From: Rubellimicrobium sp. | Lineage (GTDB): Bacteria > Pseudomonadota > Alphaproteobacteria > Rhodobacterales > Rhodobacteraceae | Length of the DNA: 64,000 bases | NCBI GenBank assembly: GCA_019454835.1 | Contig: JACFNP010000013.1 | Span: 1-64,000, forward strand | Reading direction: 5' to 3' | In this document: positions 42,191-51,496 of the stretch, in pieces | How positions within the stretch are numbered: the first letter of the stretch is position 1 | Layout of the letters: each line of letters begins with the position of its first letter | Translations under genes and position numbers: made by a program | Notes under the pieces: generated by a model | What the model was told of the DNA's origin: nothing | The model's database searches: none | Seen by the model: only the letters and a program-made list of their open reading frames with translations

Positions 42191-42952
42191 TCCGTATCGA
42201 GGGGCTGAACCACCGCATCGGCGGCGCGGCGATCCTGAGCGGGATCGACGCCGTGATCCCGAAAGGCGGCATCACCGCGCTGATCGGCCCGAACGGCGCG
42301 GGCAAATCCACGCTGCTGCATCTGATCGCGCGGCTGATGCCACTGCAATCGGGCCGGATTCAGGTCGACGGGATCGACCTAGCGAGCGCCGACACCGCCG
42401 ATCTGGCCCGCCGGATCGCGATCCTGCCGCAGAATACCGGGATTCCGGCGCGGCTCACGGTCGCGGACCTCGTGGCCTTCGGTCGCTGGCCCCACCATCG
42501 CGGCCGCCCCCGGCGCGGACGACCGGCGCGTGATCGACGAGGCGATCACCACCTTCGGCCTCGCGCCGCTGGCCGGGCGCTACATGGACGAGCTCTCGGG
42601 CGGGCAGCAACAGCGCGCCCATGTCGCGATGGCACATGCGCAGCGGACCGACTGGCTGCTGCTGGACGAGCCGCTGAACAACCTCGACCCGCATCACGCC
42701 CGCGACCTGATGGCCCGCCTGCACGCAATGTCGCGCCCCGGCCCCGCCATGCGCAGCGTGGTGATCGTGGTGCACGAGGTGAACTACGCCGCCGCCTGGG
42801 CCGATCATGTCGTGGCGATGAAGGACGGCAGCATCGCCGCCGCAGGCGCGCGCGAACAGGTGATGACGGCCGCACTGATGGCGCAGCTTTACGACTTTTC
42901 CTGCCCGGTGCTGCAACTGGACGAACGGCAGGTGGTGCTGCATCACAGGTAG
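42187..42952 (+). pseudogene. Siderophore ABC transporter ATPase (FepC/FecE type), apparent frameshift
   Basis: Start ATG 42187. The first part has Walker A GPNGAGKST (34-42), the Q-loop region RRIAILPQNTGIPARLTVADLVAFGRWPHHRGR, then shifts frame. The second part, from about 42512, continues PGADDRRVIDEAITTFGLAPLAGRYMDELSGGQQQRAHVAMAHAQRTDWLLLDEPLNNLDPHH to a normal end at 42952. The break is at a run of five C (42507-42511); four would keep a single frame of about 254 residues, the normal family length. So one base is extra in a homopolymer: a sequencing or assembly slip, or a genuine mutation that would disable this iron importer. Confidence 0.88.
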
Positions 42953-42992
42953 GATCACCACGCCCGCCGACACAGCATGTCCCCTCGGTCCG

Positions 42993-43016
42993 CCCCCCCC
43001 GCCCCCCGCCCGACCC
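42993..43016 (-). other. C-run tract with G-quadruplex potential on the minus strand
   Basis: Eight C, G, six C, G, three C, GA, three C on the plus strand; the minus strand therefore has four G-runs of three or more with loops of one or two bases. It lies in the 115-base gap between the iron ATPase gene and the HAD gene. Function unknown. Confidence 0.45.
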
Positions 43017-43067
43017 GTTGAAGCCTTCCGCCAAATGGGCAATGCTCGCCGACAGATGCGCCCTGTC

Positions 43068-43742
43068 ATGCCCCATCCTGTCTTGCTCGTGATCTTCGAC
43101 TGCGACGGCGTGCTGATCGACAGCGAGATCATCAGTGCCGGTGTCCTGATCGACGAGGCCGCGCGGGACGGTGTCGTGCTGACCCTGGCGCATGTGCGCG
43201 AGCATTTCCTCGGCCGCAGCTTCCCGACCGTGGCGGCCACGATCCGCGCGCAGTTCGCCGTCGCGCTGCCCGAGGATTTCGAGCGCCGCTATCGTGCCCG
43301 GCTGCTGGCGCGATTCGAGGACGAATTGCGCCTGACCGCAGGCGTTCTCGATATCCTCACGCGCCTGCGGGTGCCGTTTTGCGTCGCCACCTCGTCCAGC
43401 CCGCCCCGGCTGGCGCGGTCGCTGGAGATCGCCGGGATCGGGGGCCTCTTCCCGCACCGCTTCACCGCGTCCGAGGTGGCGCATGGCAAGCCCGCGCCCG
43501 ACCTGTTTCTCCATGCGGCGGCGCGAATGGGGGTGGCGCCGGAAAACTGCCTAGTGATCGAGGACACGCAGCCCGGCGTTCAGGCGGCGCAGGCGGCGGG
43601 GATGCAGGTCGGGCGCTATCTCGGTGCCAGCCACATGCGCGGCCACATGCCGCCCGCAGCGGTGCCGGGGGTGATCCTGTTTGACGACTGGGCCGCATTT
43701 GCGACACTCTGGCCCGCGATCATCGAAAGGCCCGGCGCGTGA
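43068..43742 (+). CDS. HAD-superfamily phosphatase (beta-phosphoglucomutase-like)
   Basis: 224 residues if started at 43068 ([20 protein letters not shown]); ATGs at 43035 and 43056 are alternatives and none has a clear ribosome site. DxD nucleophile motif [11 protein letters not shown], second motif ATSSSP, Lys in [15 protein letters not shown] and the acidic pair [12 protein letters not shown]. Small sugar-phosphate phosphatases and mutases share this pattern. Its stop overlaps the start of the SorC regulator (GTGA), which ties it to the polyol operon; removal of a sugar phosphate is a plausible role. Confidence 0.85.
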   Translation: MPHPVLLVIFDCDGVLIDSEIISAGVLIDEAARDGVVLTLAHVREHFLGRSFPTVAATIRAQFAVALPEDFERRYRARLLARFEDELRLTAGVLDILTRLRVPFCVATSSSPPRLARSLEIAGIGGLFPHRFTASEVAHGKPAPDLFLHAAARMGVAPENCLVIEDTQPGVQAAQAAGMQVGRYLGASHMRGHMPPAAVPGVILFDDWAAFATLWPAIIERPGA

Positions 43743-44698
43743 CCCTGCCACGATCTGCCACCGAACCGACCCGCCTTGACGACGCGGCGCGCGCGGGCTG
43801 GCTTTACTATGTCGCGGGCCATACCCAGGACGAGATCGCGCGCACGCTCGGCGTCTCGCGCCAGAGCGCGCAGAGGCTGGTGGCGATGGCCGTGTCCGAA
43901 CGGCTGGTGAAGGTGCGCATCGACCATCCGATCGGCCATTGCATGGACCTTGGCCGCCGCCTGCGCGAACATTTCGGGCTGGCTCTGGCCGAGGTCGTGC
44001 CCTCCGACCCGGATGCGCCCGAACTGCTGACCGGGGTTGCCATCGCCACGGCGGCGGAACTGGAACGCCTGCTGCGCGAGGACGAACCCCGCATCATCGC
44101 GCTGGGAACCGGGCGGGCGCTGAAGGCCACGGTCGAGCAGTTGTCGCGGATGTCCTGCCCGCAACATTCGGTCGTCTCGCGGCTGGGCAACATGATGTCC
44201 GACGGCGAGGCGACCCCCTACAATGCCGTCATCCGCATGGCCGACCGGGTCGGCGCGCGGCATTATCCGTTTCCGCTGCCGGTGCTGGTCGAGGACCGGG
44301 CCGAGCTGCGCCAGTTGCACGCCCTCGGGCCGGTGCGCAACACGCTGGCGCTGTGCGCCGAAGCCGATCTGACCGTGGTTGGCATCGGCCAGATCGGGGC
44401 GCATGCGCCGCTGGTTCTGGACGGTTTCCTGACCGCCGCCGAGGCCGAGGCGCTGGTCGCGCGCGGGGCCACAGGCGAGATCACGAGCTGGGTCTACGAC
44501 CGCGCCGGGCGGTTGCTGGACTGCGCCCATAACGAACGTGTGGCCTCGGCGGCGCTGGATTGTCAGGGGACGCGGCCGATGATCGCGGTCGCCCTGGGTG
44601 CGGCCAAGGTCGCCGCAATCCATGCCGCCGTCACCGGCGGTCTGGTGACCGGGCTGGTGACCGACGAGGCGACGGCGGAACGCCTGCTGGCGCGGTAA
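43739..44698 (+). CDS. smoC: SorC/DeoR-type sugar-binding transcriptional regulator of the polyol operon
   Basis: 319 residues from GTG 43739. Helix-turn-helix in [33 protein letters not shown] (about 24-58), then a SorC sugar-phosphate-sensing domain ([81 protein letters not shown]). Immediately upstream of the smo genes in the same direction, as for the regulator of the R. sphaeroides sorbitol/mannitol operon. The symbol rests on that synteny. Confidence 0.85.
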   Translation: MTLPRSATEPTRLDDAARAGWLYYVAGHTQDEIARTLGVSRQSAQRLVAMAVSERLVKVRIDHPIGHCMDLGRRLREHFGLALAEVVPSDPDAPELLTGVAIATAAELERLLREDEPRIIALGTGRALKATVEQLSRMSCPQHSVVSRLGNMMSDGEATPYNAVIRMADRVGARHYPFPLPVLVEDRAELRQLHALGPVRNTLALCAEADLTVVGIGQIGAHAPLVLDGFLTAAEAEALVARGATGEITSWVYDRAGRLLDCAHNERVASAALDCQGTRPMIAVALGAAKVAAIHAAVTGGLVTGLVTDEATAERLLAR

Positions 44699-44840
44699 CC
44701 CTACCTCCGCCCCGCGCGACATTTCCCTTCGCCTGCGCAGCGCAACACCGGCCCGGTCGTGCCGCACCCGCCCGCGACTTCACACAAGCCATTGACCGGA
44801 CAGAGATGCCGTCGCGCCGCGCTGCGGCGGTTGTCCCGGC

Positions 44841-44905
44841 TTGACAGAATCACTTCATCATCCGAAGATTTGCCCGCTAGTTTAGCATTTGCCCAAACTT
44901 GGGCA
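44841..44905 (+). promoter_or_regulatory. Promoter/operator of the smo polyol operon
   Basis: A ttgaca at 44841-44846 is a good -35; gaagat 17 bases on is a weak -10. Downstream, tttgccc occurs twice (44869-44875 and 44888-44894, 19 bases apart) and the second copy forms part of a perfect palindrome tgcccaa-ac-ttgggca (44890-44905). These lie just before the smoE ribosome site, where the SorC-type regulator would be expected to bind. Confidence 0.55.
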
Positions 44906-44921
44906 GAGAGGGAGGAATGCC

Positions 44922-46238
44922 ATGAAGACCCATCTGCACGCGCTGCTTGGCGCGGTCGCAGCCAGTGCGCTTGCCCTGCCGGTGCTGGCGCAGGATCCCG
45001 TGACGCTGACCATCGCCACCGTGAACAACGGCGACATGATCCGCATGCAGGGCCTGACCGACGCCTTCACCGAGGCCCATCCCGACATCGCCTTGCAATG
45101 GGTGACGCTCGAGGAAAACACCCTGCGCCAGAACGTGACCACCGACATCGCCACCAACGGCGGCCAGTATGACATCATGACCATCGGCACCTACGAAGTG
45201 CCGATCTGGGGCGCGCGCGGCTGGCTGGCGCCGCTGAACTTCTCGGCCGGTTACGACGTGGACGACCTGCTGCCGCCGATCCGGGCCGGGCTGACGGTCG
45301 ACGGCAACCTGTATGCCGCACCGTTCTACGGCGAAAGCTCGATGGTCATGTATCGCGCCGACCTGATGGAGGCGGCGGGCCTCGAGATGCCCGAGGCACC
45401 GACCTGGGACTTCATCGAACAGGCCGCAACCGCGATGACCGACAAGGACGCGGGCGTCTACGGCATCTGCCTGCGCGGCAAGGCGGGCTGGGGCGAGAAC
45501 ATGGCCTTCCTGACCGCGATGTCCAATTCGTTCGGGGCGCGCTGGTTCGACATGGACTGGCAGCCGCAGTTCGACAGCCCCGAATGGGCCGCGACCATCG
45601 ACACCTATCTGCGCCTGATGGAGAATTACGGGCCGCCGGGCGCATCGTCGAACGGTTTCAACGAGAACCTGACCCTGTTCCAGCAGGGCAAGTGCGGCAT
45701 GTGGATCGACGCCACCGTCGCGGCGTCCTTCGTTACCGACCCGAACAACTCGACCGTGGCTGATGACGTGGCCTTCGCGCTGGCCCCGGACACCGGGCTG
45801 GGCAAGCGCGGCAACTGGCTCTGGGCATGGTCGCTGGCGATCCCGAATTCGTCGGCCCATCAGGACGCGGCCACGACCTTCATCGAATGGGCGACCTCGA
45901 AGGACTATCTCGCGCTCGTCGCCGATCACGAAGGCTGGGCCAACGTGCCGCCGGGCACGCGCACCTCGCTCTACGAGAACCCGGACTATGCGCAGGTGCC
46001 GTTCGCGGCGATCACGCTCGCCTCGATCAACTCGGCCGACCCGATCCACCCCTCGGTGCAGGACGTGCCCTATACCGGGGTCCAGTTCGTGGCGATCCCC
46101 GAGTTCCAGAGCATCGGCACCTCGGTCGGGCAGGAATTCGCCGCCGCCCTTGCCGGTCAGAAAAGCGCGGCAGACGCGCTTGCCGCCGCGCAGGCGCTGA
46201 CCCTGCAGGAGATGGAAGCCGCAGGCTACTACGACTGA
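44922..46238 (+). CDS. smoE: Polyol (sorbitol/mannitol) ABC transporter substrate-binding protein
   Basis: 438 residues from ATG 44922 (GAGAGGGAGG upstream). Signal peptide ALLGAVAASALALPVLAQ; the mature domain is a family 1 sugar-binding protein (VNNGDMIRMQGLTDAFTEAHPDI; YDIMTIGTYEVPIWGARGWLAPL; YGESSMVMYRADLMEAAGLEMPEAPTWDF). Gene order binding protein, two permeases, ATPase, sorbitol dehydrogenase, mannitol dehydrogenase is that of smoEFGK-smoS-mtlK, which imports and oxidises sorbitol, mannitol and arabitol. Confidence 0.92.
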   Translation: MKTHLHALLGAVAASALALPVLAQDPVTLTIATVNNGDMIRMQGLTDAFTEAHPDIALQWVTLEENTLRQNVTTDIATNGGQYDIMTIGTYEVPIWGARGWLAPLNFSAGYDVDDLLPPIRAGLTVDGNLYAAPFYGESSMVMYRADLMEAAGLEMPEAPTWDFIEQAATAMTDKDAGVYGICLRGKAGWGENMAFLTAMSNSFGARWFDMDWQPQFDSPEWAATIDTYLRLMENYGPPGASSNGFNENLTLFQQGKCGMWIDATVAASFVTDPNNSTVADDVAFALAPDTGLGKRGNWLWAWSLAIPNSSAHQDAATTFIEWATSKDYLALVADHEGWANVPPGTRTSLYENPDYAQVPFAAITLASINSADPIHPSVQDVPYTGVQFVAIPEFQSIGTSVGQEFAAALAGQKSAADALAAAQALTLQEMEAAGYYD

Positions 46239-46247
46239 CCGCTCGCC

Positions 46248-46272
46248 CCGGCCGGGCCATCCGCCCGGCCGG
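46248..46272 (+). terminator. Hairpin after smoE
   Basis: Perfect 10-bp stem (ccggccgggc / gcccggccgg) with a five-base loop, directly after the binding-protein gene and before smoF. No strong T-run. Likely sets the higher level of SmoE over the membrane subunits. Confidence 0.7.
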
Positions 46273-46299
46273 ACCCTTCCCGCACCCGAAGGGGTCGCC

Positions 46300-47172
46300 A
46301 TGTCCACCCGATCCTCACGCAAGGCCGCACGGCTGATGCTGTCGCCCTCGGTCATCGTGCTGCTGGTCTGGATGATCGTGCCGCTGGCGGTGACGGTCTG
46401 GTATTCGCTCCTGCGCTACAACCTGCTGCGCCCCGAGCGCACCGGCTTCATCTGGTTCAGGAACTACACGAATTTCGTGGCCTCGCCCGCGTTTCTGTCG
46501 TCGATCGTCAACACGCTGATCCTTGTTGTCGGCGTCCTGGTCATCACCGTGGTGCTGGGCATCCTGATCGCGCTGCTGATCGACCGGCCGATCTGGGGAC
46601 AGGGGATCGTGCGCATCCTCGTCATCTCGCCGTTCTTCATCATGCCGCCGGTCGCGGCGCTGATCTGGAAGAACATGTTCATGAACCCGACCAACGGCCT
46701 GTTCGCCGAAGCCGCCAAATTCCTCGGGCTGCCGCCCTTCGACTTTCTGGGCCATGCGCCGCTGGCCTCGATCACGCTCATGGTGGCGTGGCAGTGGCTG
46801 CCCTTTGCAACCCTGATCCTGCTGACCGCGCTGCAAAGCATGTCGAGCGAACAGATCGAGGCCGCCGAGATGGATGGTGCCAATGCGCTGAACCGCTTCT
46901 GGTTCATCGTGCTGCCGCATCTGTCGCGCGCAATCACCGTGGTGATCCTGATCCAGACGATCTTTCTGCTGGGCGTGTTCGCGGAAATCCTCGTCACCAC
47001 CAACGGCGGGCCGGGAACGGCCTCAACGACGCTGACCTTCCTGATCTACAAGGAGGCGCTGCTGGGCTTCAACGCCGGGACCGCCGCGGCCGGCGGGGTC
47101 ATCGCCGTCATCCTTGCCAATATCGTCGCGATCTTCCTGATGATCGCGGTCGGCAGGAACCTTGACGCCTGA
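46300..47172 (+). CDS. smoF: Polyol ABC transporter permease
   Basis: 290-residue MalF-type inner-membrane protein with six helices and the ATPase-contact EAA loop SEQIEAAEMDGANALNRFWFIVLPHLS. Ends LMIAVGRNLDA. Follows smoE after the hairpin. Confidence 0.93.
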   Translation: MSTRSSRKAARLMLSPSVIVLLVWMIVPLAVTVWYSLLRYNLLRPERTGFIWFRNYTNFVASPAFLSSIVNTLILVVGVLVITVVLGILIALLIDRPIWGQGIVRILVISPFFIMPPVAALIWKNMFMNPTNGLFAEAAKFLGLPPFDFLGHAPLASITLMVAWQWLPFATLILLTALQSMSSEQIEAAEMDGANALNRFWFIVLPHLSRAITVVILIQTIFLLGVFAEILVTTNGGPGTASTTLTFLIYKEALLGFNAGTAAAGGVIAVILANIVAIFLMIAVGRNLDA

Positions 47173-47187
47173 AGAGGGAGGGGAACC

Positions 47188-48018
47188 ATGGCCCGCGCCG
47201 TCAGCATCCGCCGCAAGAGCCTCAACACCTTCTGGGCGTGGCTGGTCGCGCTCATCCTGTTCTTTCCGATCCTCTGGACGGTGCTGACATCGTTCAAGCC
47301 CGAGGCGCAGGCGGTGGCCTCGCCGCCGCTGTTCGTCGATTTCGACTGGACGCTGCAGAACTACCGCGACGTGCAGGCGCAACGGGCCTATTTCGGCTAT
47401 TTCTGGAACTCGGTCGTGATCGCGCTGGGATCGACCGGCCTCGGCGTCCTGATCGGGATCCCGGCGGCCTGGTCGATGGCCTTCGTGCCGGGGCGGCACA
47501 CGCGCGACCTGCTGATGTGGATGCTGTCCACCAAGATGATGCCTGCGGTCGGCGTGCTGGTGCCGATCTATCTGATCTTCCGCGATCTGGGGCTGCTGGA
47601 CACCCGCACCGGGCTGGTCGTCGTCGTCATGCTGATGAACCTGCCGATCATCATCTGGATGCTCTACACCTATTTCAAGGAAATCCCCGGTGAAATCCTT
47701 GAGGCGGCGCGGATGGATGGCGCGACGCTGGGCAAGGAAATCCTTTACGTGCTGACGCCGATGGCAGTGCCGGGGATCGCCTCGACCCTGCTGCTCAACA
47801 TCATCCTTGCCTGGAACGAAGCCTTCTGGACGCTGAACCTCGCCGTGGTGAAGGCGGCGCCGCTGTCGAAGTTCATCTCGGGCTTCTCCAGCCCCGAGGG
47901 CCTGTTCTACGCCAAACTCTCGGCGGCCTCGACCATGGCGATCGCGCCGATCCTCATCCTCGGCTGGTTCAGCCAGAAGCAACTCGTCCGCGGGCTGACC
48001 TTCGGCGCGGTGAAATAG
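47188..48018 (+). CDS. smoG: Polyol ABC transporter permease
   Basis: 276-residue MalG-type permease, start ATG 47188 after GAGGGAGGGG. EAA loop [33 protein letters not shown]; conserved C-terminal [19 protein letters not shown]. Forms the channel with SmoF. Confidence 0.94.
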   Translation: MARAVSIRRKSLNTFWAWLVALILFFPILWTVLTSFKPEAQAVASPPLFVDFDWTLQNYRDVQAQRAYFGYFWNSVVIALGSTGLGVLIGIPAAWSMAFVPGRHTRDLLMWMLSTKMMPAVGVLVPIYLIFRDLGLLDTRTGLVVVVMLMNLPIIIWMLYTYFKEIPGEILEAARMDGATLGKEILYVLTPMAVPGIASTLLLNIILAWNEAFWTLNLAVVKAAPLSKFISGFSSPEGLFYAKLSAASTMAIAPILILGWFSQKQLVRGLTFGAVK

Positions 48019-48029
48019 GGGGGCCGCAG

Positions 48030-49027
<998 letters not shown>

Positions 49028-49031
<4 letters not shown>

Positions 49032-49792
49032 GACTGAAGGGCAGGACAGCGCTTGTCACCGGGGGGGCACGCGGCATCGGGCTGGCCTTCGTGCAGGCCT
49101 ATCTGCGCGAAGGGGCGCGCGTCGCCATCGCCGACATCAGCGGCGCCGACGAGGCCGCCGCCTCGCTGGGCGGCGATTGCATCGGCCTGCGCATGGATGT
49201 GACCGATCAGGCCAGCATCGACGCGGGCGTGGCGCGCGCCGCCGACTGGGGCGGCGGCATCGACATATTGCTGAACAACGCCGCCGTGTTCGATCTGGCA
49301 CCGATCACCGACATCACCCGCGCCAGCTATGACCGCGTCTTCGCGATCAATGTCGCGGGCACCCTGTTCGTCATGCAGGCGGTGGCGCGGCGCATGATCG
49401 CGCAGGGCCGGGGCGGGCGGATCATCAACATGGCCTCGCAGGCCGGGCGGCGGGGCGAGCCGCTGGTTGCGGTCTATTGCGCCTCGAAGGCCGCGGTCAT
49501 CAGCCTCACGCAGTCGGCGGGGCTGAACCTGATCGGGCACGGCATCAACGTGAACGCCATCGCGCCGGGCGTGGTCGACACGCCGATGTGGGACGAGGTC
49601 GATGCCCTGTTCGCCCGATACGAGAACAAGCCCATCGGCCAGAAGAAGCGCGAGGTCGGCCTTGCCGTGCCCTACGGCCGCATGGGCCGGCCCGACGACC
49701 TGACCGGCATGGCCGTCTTTCTTGCCTCGGACGAGGCCGAATACATCGTCGCCCAGACCTACAACGTCGACGGCGGCCAGTGGATGAGCTGA
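49028..49792 (+). CDS. smoS: Sorbitol dehydrogenase (SDR family)
   Basis: 254 residues. TGGARGIG cofactor site near residue 12, NNAAVF, catalytic Ser in [13 protein letters not shown], Tyr-x3-Lys in [11 protein letters not shown] and C-terminal [13 protein letters not shown]. Length and operon position match the R. sphaeroides sorbitol dehydrogenase, which oxidises D-sorbitol to D-fructose and galactitol to tagatose with NAD+. Translationally coupled to smoK. Confidence 0.92.
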
Positions 49793-49795
49793 GCC

Positions 49796-51268
49796 ATGCC
49801 CGAACCCCTGTCCCTTGCCCTGCTTGCCGCGCCGCCCGCCGGTGTTGCCGTGCCGCGCCACGACCGCGCGGCGCTGCGCCCCGGAATCCTGCATGTCGGC
49901 GTCGGCAATTTTCACCGCGCGCATATGCAGGTCTATCTCGACCGGCTGTTCTCCATGGGCCGCGATCACGACTGGGCCATCATCGGCGCGGGGGTGAAGC
50001 CGGGCGATGCCGCGATGCGCGCCCGGCTTGCGGCGCAGGACTGGCTGACGACGGTGGTGGAACTCGATCCGGCGGGTCTTTCGGCCCGGATCACCGGCGC
50101 GATGACGGGTTACGCCGAGGTCACGCCCGAGGCGACCATCGCCGCCATGGCCGATCCGGCGATCCGCATCGTCTCGATGACGGTGACCGAAGGCGGCTAT
50201 TTCGTCGATGCGCAGACCGACGGCTTCGACACCGCCCACCCCGAGATCAAGGCCGATGCCGCCAGCCCCGACGCCCCCCGCACCGTCTTCGGCATGATCC
50301 TCGCCGCGCTGCGCCGCCGCCGGGCGGCAGGTATCGCGCCCTTTACCGTGCTGTCGTGCGACAACCTGCCCGGCAACGGCCACGCCGCCGAACGCACCGT
50401 GACCGGGCTTGCCCGCCTGTCCGACCCGGCCCTTGCCGACTGGATCGCGGCCAATGTGGCCTTCCCCAATTCCATGGTCGACTGCATCACCCCCGCCACC
50501 AGCGACCGCGAGCGCGCGCTGGTCGCCGACCGCTTCGGCATCATCGACGCCGCCCCGGTCATCTGCGAGCCGTTCCGGCAATGGGTGCTCGAGGACAGGT
50601 TCCCGCTGGGGCGTCCCGCGCTGGAAGAGGTGGGGGTCGAATTCGTCGCCGACGTGGTGCCCTACGAGCTGATGAAGCTGCGCATCCTCAACGGCGGCCA
50701 TGCCGCCATCGCCTATCCGGGCGCGCTGCTGGGCCATCACTTCGTGCATGACGCCATGGCCGATCCCCGCATCCGGGGCTGGCTCGACGCCCTGACCCGG
50801 CGCGAGATCGAGCCGACGCTGGCCCCGATCGCGGGCGTCAGCTACGGTGCCTACCGCGAGAAGGTCGCCGAACGCTTTGCCAACCCCGAGGTCGGCGACA
50901 CCATCGCGCGGCTCTGTCTCGACGGCTCGAACCGGCAGCCGAAATTCATCCTGCCGACGATCCGCCATGCGCTGGATCACGGGCAGCCGGTTGCGGGGCT
51001 GGCGCTCGAGGTGGCGCTCTGGTGCCGCTACTGCGCGGGCACGGACGAGGCGGGCCAGCCGATCCCGCCCAACGACGAGAACGCCGCCGACCTGAAGGCC
51101 CGCGCGCTGGCCGCGCGCGCCGACCCCGACGCCTTTCTGCAGAACCGCGCGGTGTTCGGCAATCTGGGCGGCAAGGAACGGTTCCGCACCGCTTTCGCCG
51201 CCGCATTGACCGGGTTGTGGACGCAGGGCGTCGCGGCCACGCTGGCGGGGTATGTGGGGCGGGGGTAG
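49796..51268 (+). CDS. mtlK: Mannitol 2-dehydrogenase
   Basis: 490 residues from ATG 49796, three bases after smoS. Polyol-specific long-chain dehydrogenase: ILHVGVGNFHRAHMQVYLDRLF near 31-52, VLSCDNLPGNGHAAERTV, and the complete catalytic triad Lys294, Asn299, His302 (MKLRILNGGHAAIAYPGALLGHHFV). Oxidises D-mannitol to fructose, or arabitol to xylulose, with NAD+. Last gene of the smo operon; the kinase often found next in other species is absent, and repeat copy 8 follows. Confidence 0.94.
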   Translation: MPEPLSLALLAAPPAGVAVPRHDRAALRPGILHVGVGNFHRAHMQVYLDRLFSMGRDHDWAIIGAGVKPGDAAMRARLAAQDWLTTVVELDPAGLSARITGAMTGYAEVTPEATIAAMADPAIRIVSMTVTEGGYFVDAQTDGFDTAHPEIKADAASPDAPRTVFGMILAALRRRRAAGIAPFTVLSCDNLPGNGHAAERTVTGLARLSDPALADWIAANVAFPNSMVDCITPATSDRERALVADRFGIIDAAPVICEPFRQWVLEDRFPLGRPALEEVGVEFVADVVPYELMKLRILNGGHAAIAYPGALLGHHFVHDAMADPRIRGWLDALTRREIEPTLAPIAGVSYGAYREKVAERFANPEVGDTIARLCLDGSNRQPKFILPTIRHALDHGQPVAGLALEVALWCRYCAGTDEAGQPIPPNDENAADLKARALAARADPDAFLQNRAVFGNLGGKERFRTAFAAALTGLWTQGVAATLAGYVGRG

Positions 51269-51325
51269 GGGCGGAACCGGCCCGGATGTGCGGGGCTGCC
51301 AGGGCCATCGGGCGAACCGCATGTT

Positions 51326-51414
51326 CCGTCATTGCGAGGAGGCGAAGCCGACGAAGCAACCCGATGCTGCGAGTGAGCGGTCGGGGTTGCTTCGGCTTCG
51401 CCTCGCAATGACGG
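51326..51414. repeat. Palindromic interspersed repeat, copy 8
   Basis: Full copy between mtlK and recQ. Both flanks extend the match with copy 2: gcgaaccgcatgtt on the left and ttcgggctg, one differing base, acatgcccttgcccag on the right. Confidence 0.93.
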
Positions 51415-51496
51415 GGGTTTCGGGCTGCACATGCCCTTGCCCAGTGCCGCCCGCGCGGCCTATGACCCGCCCTGCGAAACCCTGACGGAAACCCCC

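Noticed and set aside
40267-42348. 693-codon minus-strand frame
   Set aside because: Antisense to the two FecCD permease genes; Gln/Arg/His-rich text is the expected reverse of membrane-protein codons.
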